The translations under genes were made by a program, and so were the position numbers. Under the pieces are notes generated by a model, which saw nothing but the letters and a program-made list of their open reading frames with translations, was not told the DNA's origin and did not search any database. From contig NC_015588.1 in the NCBI RefSeq assembly GCF_000215105.1, forward strand, positions 1,860,001-1,924,000: 64,000 nt of DNA. The letters are read 5' to 3'. This document shows, piece by piece, positions 16,023-22,081 of the stretch. Every line of letters starts with the position of its first letter. Position 1 is the stretch's first letter. This DNA is from Isoptericola variabilis 225. Its GTDB lineage: Bacteria > Actinomycetota > Actinomycetes > Actinomycetales > Cellulomonadaceae.

Positions 16023-17576
16023 ATGGCGGCCGCCCGGCCGGCGATCCTGGGACGCGTGGTCGCCGGCGTCGCGGCGGCCGCCGTCGTCGTACCCGTGGGG
16101 TGGTTCTGGCAGGCGAGCCTCGTGCCCGCCGAGTACTCCGTGATGGACATGGGCACGTCCGACGCGGGCAGCGGGCCGCGCGGGCCCGGGGTCGTCCTGG
16201 GCGCGGGCGGCGGCGGCCACCCCGGGCACGGGCACGACGGCGGCGCGCGGCTCGCGGTGGACCAGCTCGTCGAGGAGCGCACCGGACCGCCCGACGTCGC
16301 GGTCACACTCGTGGCCCGTGCCGAGCGCGTCGAGATCGCGCCGGGCGTCGAGGTCGACGCCTACACGGTCAACGGCAGCACGCCCGGCCCGACGGTCCGC
16401 GCGACGCAGGGCGACCTCGTCGAGGTCACGTTCGTCAACGAGAGCGTCCCCGACGGCGCCACGCTGCACTGGCACGGGATGGACGTGCCCAATGCGGTCG
16501 ACGGCGTCGCGGGCGTCACGCAGGACGCCGTCGGCCTCGGCGAGGAGTTCACGTACCGCTTCGTCGCCGAGGACGCCGGCACGTACTGGTACCACTCGCA
16601 CCAGGTCTCGCACGAGCAGGTGCGCCGGGGGTTGCTCGGGGCCGTCGTGGTCGGCCCCGCGCCCGACGCCCCGGCGGTCGCCGGACCCGACGTCGCCGGG
16701 CTGCTGGAGCACGCCGTCGACGTCACGGCCGTCGTGCACCAGTTCGGCCCGCACCGCACGGTCGCCGGCGTCGCCGGCGACCTGGCCGTCGACGTGCCCG
16801 CCGGCGGCGCGGCGCGCGTCCGCGTCGTCAACACCGACGACGGCACCCTGCCGGTGTGGGTCACCGGGTCCGCCTTCCGCCTCCTGGCGATCGACGGCAC
16901 CGACGTGCACGCCCCGCCCGAGGTGCGCGAGCAGGCGGTGTCGCTCACCGCGGGCGCCCGCGCCGACCTGCTGGTCACCGTGCCCGACGACGGCACGCCG
17001 GTCCGCGTCGAGCTGGGCGGCTCGGCGGCGGTCGTCCTGGGGCCCGCCGGCGCCACCGCGGAGCCGACGCGCCGGCCCGAGGCGACGCTCGACCCGTTGA
17101 CGTACGGCGAGCCGGCCCCGCTGGGCCTGGACCCTGCCGCCGCGGACCGCCACTTCACGTACACGATCGGGCGGCGGCCCGGGTTCGTCGACGGCCGCCC
17201 GGGCATGCAGTGGACCGTCAACGGCCGCACCTTCCCCGACGTGCCGATGTTCACGGTGCGCGAGGGCGACGTCGTGCGGATGACCCTCAGCAACGCGAGC
17301 GGCGAGGCGCACCCCATGCACCTGCACGGCCACCACGTCGTCGTGCTCGAGCGCGACGGCGTGCCGGCGTCGGGCAGCCCGTGGTGGGTCGACTCGCTCG
17401 ACGTCCGGCAGGGCGAGACCTACGAGGTCGCCTTCGTCGCCGACAACCCGGGCGTCTGGATGGACCACTGCCACAACCTGCCCCACGCGGCCGAGGGTCT
17501 CGTCGCGCACCTCATGTACGAGGGGGTCACGACGCCGTACCTCGTCGGCCGGGGCACGGTCAACCGGCCGGAGTGA
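16023..17576 (+). CDS. Membrane-anchored multicopper oxidase
   Basis: A 517-residue three-cupredoxin copper oxidase. An N-terminal hydrophobic segment (about residues 9-29) anchors or exports it. A Gly/His-rich linker (GGGGHPGHGHDGG) may bind copper. All four copper-ligand motifs are present: LHWHGMDVP, YWYHSHQVSHEQ, HPMHLHGHHVVVLERDG and WMDHCHNLPHAAEG (His-Cys-His for the type 1 site). It should oxidise phenols, metals or Cu(I) at the cell surface with O2 as acceptor. It follows a small membrane protein and ends in a 17-bp tail-to-tail overlap with the next gene. Confidence 0.85.
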   Translation: MAAARPAILGRVVAGVAAAAVVVPVGWFWQASLVPAEYSVMDMGTSDAGSGPRGPGVVLGAGGGGHPGHGHDGGARLAVDQLVEERTGPPDVAVTLVARAERVEIAPGVEVDAYTVNGSTPGPTVRATQGDLVEVTFVNESVPDGATLHWHGMDVPNAVDGVAGVTQDAVGLGEEFTYRFVAEDAGTYWYHSHQVSHEQVRRGLLGAVVVGPAPDAPAVAGPDVAGLLEHAVDVTAVVHQFGPHRTVAGVAGDLAVDVPAGGAARVRVVNTDDGTLPVWVTGSAFRLLAIDGTDVHAPPEVREQAVSLTAGARADLLVTVPDDGTPVRVELGGSAAVVLGPAGATAEPTRRPEATLDPLTYGEPAPLGLDPAAADRHFTYTIGRRPGFVDGRPGMQWTVNGRTFPDVPMFTVREGDVVRMTLSNASGEAHPMHLHGHHVVVLERDGVPASGSPWWVDSLDVRQGETYEVAFVADNPGVWMDHCHNLPHAAEGLVAHLMYEGVTTPYLVGRGTVNRPE

Positions 17577-18183
17577 GGCCTCGGCGCCGGTACACGAGGT
17601 GGGTCACCTCGGGCGCGCACCGCGCGCCCACGGCCTCGAGCTCGAGCCGGCCGACGCCGTCGAGCAGCCGCACCGCGCCCTCGAGCCCGAGCACCACGGG
17701 CGCCACGTGCAGCCGCAGCTCGTCGATGAGGCCCGCGGCGAGGAACTCGTTGACCGTCGTGGCGCCGCCCGCGACGGCGACGTTGCGCCCGCGCGCGGCC
17801 TCGCGCGCCCGGGCGAGCGCCTCGTCGAGGCCGCCGGTGACGAAGTGGAAGGTCGTGCCGCCCTGCATCTCGAGCGGCTCGCGCTCGTGGTGCGTCAGGA
17901 CGAACACGGGCGCATGGTAGGGCGGGTCCTCGCCCCACCAGCCGCGCCAGGCGAGGTCCCACTCGCCGCGGCCGGGGTCGAACATGTTGCGGCCCATGAC
18001 GAACGCGCCGGCGTCGGTGATGGCGGCGATCTCGGCGGCGTGGTCCTCCGCGTGGTCGAACATCCACGAGTGGAGCTCCTCGCCGTCGCCCACGCCGTCG
18101 CCGAACGGCTGGTCGAGGGACTGGTTCGGCCCGGCGGAGTAGCCGTCGAGAGAGATGGTGATGTCGCAGGTGACGTGGCTCAT
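17560..18183 (-). CDS. Dihydrofolate reductase/RibD C-terminal-domain family protein
   Basis: A 207-residue protein of the RibD-C fold: N-terminal ITISLDGYSAGPNQSLDQPF, central AFVMGRNMFDPG and PVFVLTHHERE, and the NADPH-binding AVAGGATTVNEFLAAGLIDE followed by LRLHVAPVVLG. These are the signatures of the stand-alone DHFR-like reductases common in actinobacteria. The substrate is unknown; most such proteins are not true dihydrofolate reductases. The 3' end overlaps the multicopper oxidase gene on the other strand by 17 bp. Confidence 0.8.
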   Translation of the reverse strand: MSHVTCDITISLDGYSAGPNQSLDQPFGDGVGDGEELHSWMFDHAEDHAAEIAAITDAGAFVMGRNMFDPGRGEWDLAWRGWWGEDPPYHAPVFVLTHHEREPLEMQGGTTFHFVTGGLDEALARAREAARGRNVAVAGGATTVNEFLAAGLIDELRLHVAPVVLGLEGAVRLLDGVGRLELEAVGARCAPEVTHLVYRRRGLTPAG

Positions 18184-18220
18184 GCGCGGTGGACCGGCGC
18201 CGCGCCCGGAACTCATCGCC

Positions 18221-19378
18221 TCATCCGTCGAGCCCACGACCGCCCGACGAGGCGAGCCCGACGAGGCGCTCGGCCTTGAGCTCGGTCTCGCGCCACTCCG
18301 CGCCCGGGTCGCTCCCCCACGTGATGCCCGCCCCCGTGCCGAACCGCAGCACGCCGTCGTCGTGCGGTCCTCGCTCCCACCAGAAGGTGCGGATGCCGAC
18401 CGCGAGCTCGGCACGCCCGGCGTCGGCGTCGACCCAGCCGACGGCGCCGCAGTACGGGCCGCGCGGCACCGGCTCGAGCGCGTCGATGACGCGCAGCGCG
18501 CTCGACTTGGGCGCGCCCGAGACCGAGCCGGGCGGGAAGGTGGCGTCCAGGACCCGGCGCCAGCGATCGGGCGCGGCGGCGACGTCGTCGGCGAGCACGC
18601 CGCGCACGCGCGAGACGAGGTGGACCAGGCCCGGGTGCTCCTCGACGGCCAGGAGGTCCGTGACCGCGACCGTCCCGGGCCAGCACACGCGCTGCAGGTC
18701 GTTGCGCACCAGGTCGGTGATCATGACGTTCTCGGCGCGGTCCTTGGCCGTGAGGCCGCCCGGCGTGCGCGCGGTCCCCTTGATGGGGCCCGACGCGAGC
18801 GCCCAGCCGTCGGCGTCCGCGTCGGGCCCGAGCGACAGGTACAGCTCGGGCGAGGCGCTCACGACCCACACGGGCTCGACGCCCGAGCCGGCGGGGACGT
18901 GCACGGCCGCGGCGTAGGGGGCGGGGTTGCCGGCCGCGAGCCGCGCCGCGAGCGCGCCGGCGTCCGGCTCCGCGCCGCCCGGGCCCACGGGCAGCGGCGC
19001 CCCGAGCACCCGGCACACGTTGACCTGGTAGACGTCGCCCTCGCGCACATGACGGCGGACGCGCTCGACGGCGGCCTCGTACGCCAGGCGGTCCATCGAG
19101 CTGACCCAGTCGCCGGCGGCCGGGCCCCGCCAGGCCTCCGGGGCGTCCCGTCCGGCCGGGGTGCCGCTGTCGGGCACGCCGACCTGCGCGAACCGCCACG
19201 CGCGCGCCCGCCCGCCGCGCCCGAACGCCTCGAAGTCCGCGACGACGAACCACAGGCCCCCGGCGGCGAGGCGCGCGGCGCCGTCGGGCGTCTCGAGGTC
19301 GACGCACTCGACCGCGTCCGTCGCCGTGCGACGGCCGAACCGCGCCCAGGACCGCGGGCGAACTCCATGCTCAGGCAC
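18221..19378 (-). CDS. pabB: Aminodeoxychorismate synthase component I
   Basis: A 385-residue chorismate-binding enzyme. The diagnostic GPIKGTARTPGG contains the lysine that distinguishes PabB from anthranilate synthase TrpE (Ala there). AENVMITDLVRNDLQRVC, LVHLVSRVRGVL, FPPGSVSGAPKSSALRVID and FGTGAGITWGSDP complete the catalytic core. The N-terminal domain is shorter than in Escherichia coli PabB. It makes 4-amino-4-deoxychorismate for folate; its amidotransferase partner PabA is not in the window. The GTG start is backed by a leaderless -10, TACCGT, 7 nt upstream. Confidence 0.85.
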   Translation of the reverse strand: MPEHGVRPRSWARFGRRTATDAVECVDLETPDGAARLAAGGLWFVVADFEAFGRGGRARAWRFAQVGVPDSGTPAGRDAPEAWRGPAAGDWVSSMDRLAYEAAVERVRRHVREGDVYQVNVCRVLGAPLPVGPGGAEPDAGALAARLAAGNPAPYAAAVHVPAGSGVEPVWVVSASPELYLSLGPDADADGWALASGPIKGTARTPGGLTAKDRAENVMITDLVRNDLQRVCWPGTVAVTDLLAVEEHPGLVHLVSRVRGVLADDVAAAPDRWRRVLDATFPPGSVSGAPKSSALRVIDALEPVPRGPYCGAVGWVDADAGRAELAVGIRTFWWERGPHDDGVLRFGTGAGITWGSDPGAEWRETELKAERLVGLASSGGRGLDG

Positions 19379-19396
19379 GCCGAGAACGGTAGGCGA

Positions 19397-19425
19397 TTGG
19401 ACGCGCCCGCTCTCGGTCCACTAAT
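19397..19425 (+). promoter_or_regulatory. Promoter of the first tRNA cluster, TTGGAC-N17-ACTAAT
   Basis: TTGGAC at 19397-19402 and ACTAAT at 19420-19425, 17 bp apart, lie about 40 nt before tRNA-Gly. The second tRNA cluster has the matching promoter at 19888. Confidence 0.55.
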
Positions 19426-19473
19426 GTTTGGGACGCGCCGGAACGCCGGGGAGGCCCCCGAAGGACCGGTCGT

Positions 19474-19546
19474 GCGGATGTGGCTCAGTTGGTAGAGCAT
19501 CACCTTGCCAAGGTGAGGGTCGCGGGTTCGAGTCCCGTCATCCGCT
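19474..19546 (+). tRNA. tRNA-Gly(GCC), copy 1
   Basis: A 73-nt cloverleaf: acceptor GCGGATG/CATCCGC, D arm with GTTGGTAGAGC, anticodon stem CACCT with loop TGCCA (anticodon GCC), T arm GCGGGTTCGAGTCCCGT. CCA is not encoded. The sequence is identical to copy 2 at 19946. Confidence 0.95.
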
Positions 19547-19604
19547 CGGAGGCCCACTCTCTGATCGTCTCCCCCACGTGGAGCGTAGGGAGAGCACGTC
19601 TCAA

Positions 19605-19675
19605 GGTGGGTTGGCCGAGAGGCGAGGCAGCGGCCTGCAAAGCCGTATACACGGGTTCGAATCCCGTACCCACCT
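19605..19675 (+). tRNA. tRNA-Cys(GCA)
   Basis: A 71-nt cloverleaf: acceptor GGTGGGT/ACCCACC, D arm with CCGAGAGGCGAGG, anticodon loop CTGCAAA (anticodon GCA), T arm ACGGGTTCGAATCCCGT. CCA is not encoded. It lies between tRNA-Gly and tRNA-Val. Confidence 0.95.
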
Positions 19676-19686
19676 CGCAGCACCTT

Positions 19687-19761
19687 GGGCGATTGGCGCA
19701 GCGGTAGCGCGCTTCCCTGACACGGAAGAGGTCACTGGTTCGATCCCAGTATCGCCCACCA
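19687..19761 (+). tRNA. tRNA-Val(GAC), copy 1, with encoded CCA
   Basis: Acceptor GGGCGAT/ATCGCCC, D arm GCGCAGCGGTAGCGC, anticodon stem CTTCC/GGAAG with loop CTGACAC (anticodon GAC), T arm TGGTTCGATCCCA. CCA is encoded at 19759-19761. It is identical to copy 2 at 20070. Confidence 0.95.
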
Positions 19762-19765
19762 GCAC

Positions 19766-19808
19766 GACGACGAAGGCCCCGGACCGTCGGTCCGGGGCCT
19801 TCGTCGTC
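19766..19808 (+). terminator. Terminator of the first tRNA cluster
   Basis: A perfect 20-bp stem (19766-19785 with 19789-19808) has a 3-nt loop GTC. It starts 5 nt after the encoded CCA. Confidence 0.85.
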
Positions 19809-19887
19809 GCCGCGGTTCCCCCCGCGGGCGGCCGGGTCTCGAGGGCGGCGCGGACGCGGCGCAGGGACGCAGGTCACACGGGTGTGA

Positions 19888-19916
19888 TTGGACCTGGATG
19901 CCCCGGTTCGACTACT
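19888..19916 (+). promoter_or_regulatory. Promoter of the second tRNA cluster, TTGGAC-N17-ACTACT
   Basis: TTGGAC at 19888-19893 and ACTACT at 19911-19916, 17 bp apart, lie 29 nt before tRNA-Gly copy 2. It has the same layout as the first cluster's promoter, including GATTGGAC and ACTAxTGTT. Confidence 0.55.
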
Positions 19917-19945
19917 GTTCATCGGGCGCCGGGACACCCGGTCGC

Positions 19946-20018
19946 GCGGATGTGGCTCAGTTGGTAGAGCATCACCTTGCCAAGGTGAGGGTCGCGGGTT
20001 CGAGTCCCGTCATCCGCT
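19946..20018 (+). tRNA. tRNA-Gly(GCC), copy 2
   Basis: All 73 nt are identical to the copy at 19474. The flanking sequences differ apart from the promoter motifs. Confidence 0.95.
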
Positions 20019-20069
20019 CCGAGCTCTGCATTCCTGCCGGAGGACCTCGCGGGGGCGCAGCAGCCGTTT

Positions 20070-20144
20070 GGGCGATTGGCGCAGCGGTAGCGCGCTTCCC
20101 TGACACGGAAGAGGTCACTGGTTCGATCCCAGTATCGCCCACCA
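20070..20144 (+). tRNA. tRNA-Val(GAC), copy 2, with encoded CCA
   Basis: Identical to the copy at 19687, including encoded CCA (20142-20144). In this cluster the tRNA-Cys gene between Gly and Val is absent. Confidence 0.95.
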
Positions 20145-20152
20145 GCACTCGC

Positions 20153-20187
20153 CGAAGGCCGCCCCGCACGCCGCGGGGCGGCCTTCG
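20153..20187 (+). terminator. Terminator of the second tRNA cluster
   Basis: A perfect 15-bp stem (20153-20167 with 20173-20187) has a 5-nt loop ACGCC. It differs in sequence from the terminator of the first cluster. Confidence 0.8.
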
Positions 20188-20230
20188 TCGTCACCGGGCG
20201 CGGGCGACCGGCGCGGAGCACAATGCGGGC

Positions 20231-20569
20231 ATGGCCGAGGTGCGGTTCCTCCGGACGCGCGCGGGCGCCAGGATCGCGTACACCGTCGACGGCGCGGGCC
20301 CGGCCCTCGTCTGCGTCCCGCCCTGGACGACGCGCCTGCAGGCGCAGCAGGAGCTCTCGGGGCACCGCACGTTCGTCGCCGAGCTCGCACGGCACCACAC
20401 CGTCGTCCAGTACGACCGCTGGGGCACCGGCCTGTCGAGCCGCGACCGCGACGACATGTCCGTCGACGCCGACGTCGCGACCCTGGCCGACCTGCTCGAC
20501 CAGCTGCACCTGCGGCGGTGCGCGCTGTTCGGGGCGTCGCAGGGCGGTGGGCCAAGACGCTCGACGTGA
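20231..20569 (+). pseudogene. Alpha/beta hydrolase, N-terminal half only
   Basis: The frame gives the first half of an alpha/beta hydrolase: the fold's opening strands, LVCVPPWTTRLQAQQELSGH in the oxyanion region, VVQYDRWGTGLSSRDRDDMS, and the nucleophile elbow FGASQGGG. It loses homology right after the elbow and stops eight codons later. Catalytic Asp and His are missing. The sequence beyond the break belongs to a different gene family (next entry), so a deletion appears to have joined two genes. ATG has CACAAT 6 nt upstream (leaderless). Confidence 0.65.
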
Positions 20570-20703
20570 TGATGCTCGCCCTCACCGGCGGCCGCGAGCG
20601 CACCCTCGACGAGTACGACCGGCTGCACGCCGGTCTCACGATGGTGCGCGCGACCCCGACCGCGACGTCGTTCTCGGTGATCGAGGCGACCGCGGCCCGG
20701 TGA
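20548..20703 (+). pseudogene. C-terminal fragment of an O-methyltransferase-like protein
   Basis: In a frame shifted from the hydrolase, about 51 codons read AKTLDVMMLALTGGRERTLD, then EYDRLHAGLTMVRATPTATS and FSVIEATAAR with stop. The L-x-M-L-x-L-T-G-G-R-E-R-T pattern and the F-S-V-I-E-A ending are those of hydroxyindole/acetylserotonin-type O-methyltransferases. No start codon or SAM-binding part is present. It abuts the truncated hydrolase. Recognition is from a short stretch. Confidence 0.5.
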
Positions 20704-20706
20704 CCC

Positions 20707-20952
20707 TCAGACGCCGGGCGGCGGGGTGGTGTTGTCCGTCCCGCCGAGGCGGCGCAGGAACTCGTGGCACTTGTGGGCCCTGGCGGAGTCCTCCGCCATG
20801 ACCTGCTCGAAGAACGCCGCGATCTCCTCCTCGCCCGCGTTGCGGGCGTCGCGCACGTACTGGCCGTAGTCGTGGCCACCCTTGAGCGCGTGGTACTGCA
20901 CGGAGATCAGGTCGTACGTCACGTCGTCGAATCCGGTCTCACCGGTCGCCAT
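20707..20952 (-). CDS. Small acidic helical protein of unknown function
   Basis: 81 residues, predicted mostly helical: FDDVTYDLISVQYHALKGGH, then DYGQYVRDARNAGEEEIAAF and FEQVMAEDSARAHKCHEFLR. The spacing of Glu, His and Tyr faintly recalls ferritin-like or rubrerythrin helices (YHALKGG, EEEIAAFFE, HKCHE), but I cannot assign a family. ATG start; free-standing and convergent with the fragments before it. Confidence 0.6.
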   Translation of the reverse strand: MATGETGFDDVTYDLISVQYHALKGGHDYGQYVRDARNAGEEEIAAFFEQVMAEDSARAHKCHEFLRRLGGTDNTTPPPGV

Positions 20953-21062
20953 GTCGGCCTCCTACGTCGGATGGTGCGTGTCCCGACGCCCCCTGCTGGA
21001 CGTGCCTGTTCCACCGTGCGACGACCTGGCCGGCGTCGCACGTCCGGCGTAGCGTCGGGACC

Positions 21063-21389
21063 ATGTGCCGCAACATCACGACCCTGCGCGGGCTCGAGCC
21101 GCCCGCGACCGACGAGGAGATCCGGGCCGCCGCCGAGCAGTTCGTCCGCAAGGTGACGGGCGTCCAGCGCTCGGCCGCGGCGAGCACGCGCGAGCCGTGC
21201 GAGCGGGCGACCGAGGAGATCGCCGCGATCGTCACGCGCCTGCTCGGCGAGCTTCCGGAGCGCCGGCAGCCGCCCGCGACCGTGCCTCCGCTGCGCCGCG
21301 AGGAGGTCCGGGCGCGGATCGCCGCGCGGCAGGCCGCGCGCGAGGAGCACGAGCGCCTCCACGAGCTCGGGATCGCGCACTCGCACTGA
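21063..21389 (+). CDS. DUF2277 protein
   Basis: 108 residues beginning MCRNITTLRGLEPPATDEEI and continuing RAAAEQFVRKVTGVQR, the family's strongly conserved opening. The rest is charged and helical, ending in a His-containing tail. Function is unknown. The start is fixed by a leaderless promoter element, TAGCGT, 7 nt before the ATG. Confidence 0.85.
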   Translation: MCRNITTLRGLEPPATDEEIRAAAEQFVRKVTGVQRSAAASTREPCERATEEIAAIVTRLLGELPERRQPPATVPPLRREEVRARIAARQAAREEHERLHELGIAHSH

Positions 21390-21414
21390 GCCGGCACGGG
21401 TTAGGCTCACGGCC

Positions 21415-21687
21415 GTGGAGTCCCCCGCCGTGTCCGCGACCATGCACCGCGCCAAGGCCCGTGCCCGCGCCGCGCACGTGACCGTGGGCCAGGTGCGCCA
21501 CCGTCCCGACGGCGGGGTCGAGATCGACTGCTCGTGCGGGATGGTGCTGACGAACGGGCCGGACTGGTCGCTCGACGAGCACATCCGGCTGCACCGCGCC
21601 GAGGCGCGCTACGTCGCGCTGAGCGCGGTGGCCCCGGCCGGCATGCCGCGGCTGCTGCCCGTCGGCGTCGACCGCCTCCCGCTCTAG
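21415..21687 (+). CDS. Hypothetical protein with possible Cys/His metal site
   Basis: 90 residues with a CSCG pair (EIDCSCGMVLTNG) followed by DEHIRLHRAEARYVAL. This could be a small Cys-x-Cys...His-x-x-x-His zinc site, but nothing proves it. GTG start with TAGGCT 7 nt upstream, so it has its own leaderless promoter despite lying only 25 bp after the DUF2277 gene. Confidence 0.6.
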   Translation: MESPAVSATMHRAKARARAAHVTVGQVRHRPDGGVEIDCSCGMVLTNGPDWSLDEHIRLHRAEARYVALSAVAPAGMPRLLPVGVDRLPL

Positions 21688-21690
21688 GAG

Positions 21691-21716
21691 GACCCTCCCC
21701 GCGTCAGGCGGGGGTC
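21691..21716. terminator. Weak hairpin between convergent genes
   Basis: The core stem CCCCGC/GCGGGG (21697-21702 with 21708-21713) has a 5-nt loop and imperfect extension. It lies between a plus-strand and a minus-strand stop. Confidence 0.35.
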
Positions 21717-21951
21717 ACAGCTCGTCGGGGTCGTCCCACGAGACGCCGCTCGAGGCGCCGTCGATGGGCCCCAGCTCCGTCTCCGACAGGGAGTGCGGTG
21801 CCTTGGAGGGGTCTCCCCCGGCGCGCGGGTCGCCCTCGAGGTCGTGGTTCCGCCGTCGTGGGGCGATCCGTGCCGAGGACGCGATGGACTCGTCGAGGCG
21901 TTCCCACACCCGGGTAGGGCTGGGACTCGGGCCTGCCTGCTCCGTGCTCAT
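21715..21951 (-). CDS. Small hydrophilic protein of unknown function
   Basis: 78 residues, polar and probably largely unstructured: MSTEQAGPSPSPTRVWERLD, then ESIASSARIAPRRRNHDLEG and the acidic end SGVSWDDPDEL. No family recognised. ATG 21951 is chosen over an upstream extension, whose composition looks non-coding. It is divergent from glgX. Confidence 0.55.
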   Translation of the reverse strand: MSTEQAGPSPSPTRVWERLDESIASSARIAPRRRNHDLEGDPRAGGDPSKAPHSLSETELGPIDGASSGVSWDDPDEL

Positions 21952-22081
21952 GCCCCAGGTGTAGCAGGACCCGGGGCCGCTCGCGCGCGCTTGGCACACT
22001 TTTCCTGCCGGCGGGCGAGGCGGGACGGTCCGTCGCCGCGCCGCCGCGCCTGGGACCCGGGTCTCTGTGATGATTCTCCGC

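Noticed and set aside
18221-19378. Anthranilate synthase TrpE instead of PabB
   Set aside because: The motif reads P-I-K-G-T, the PabB form, and no trp genes are near, while a PabC-like gene is.
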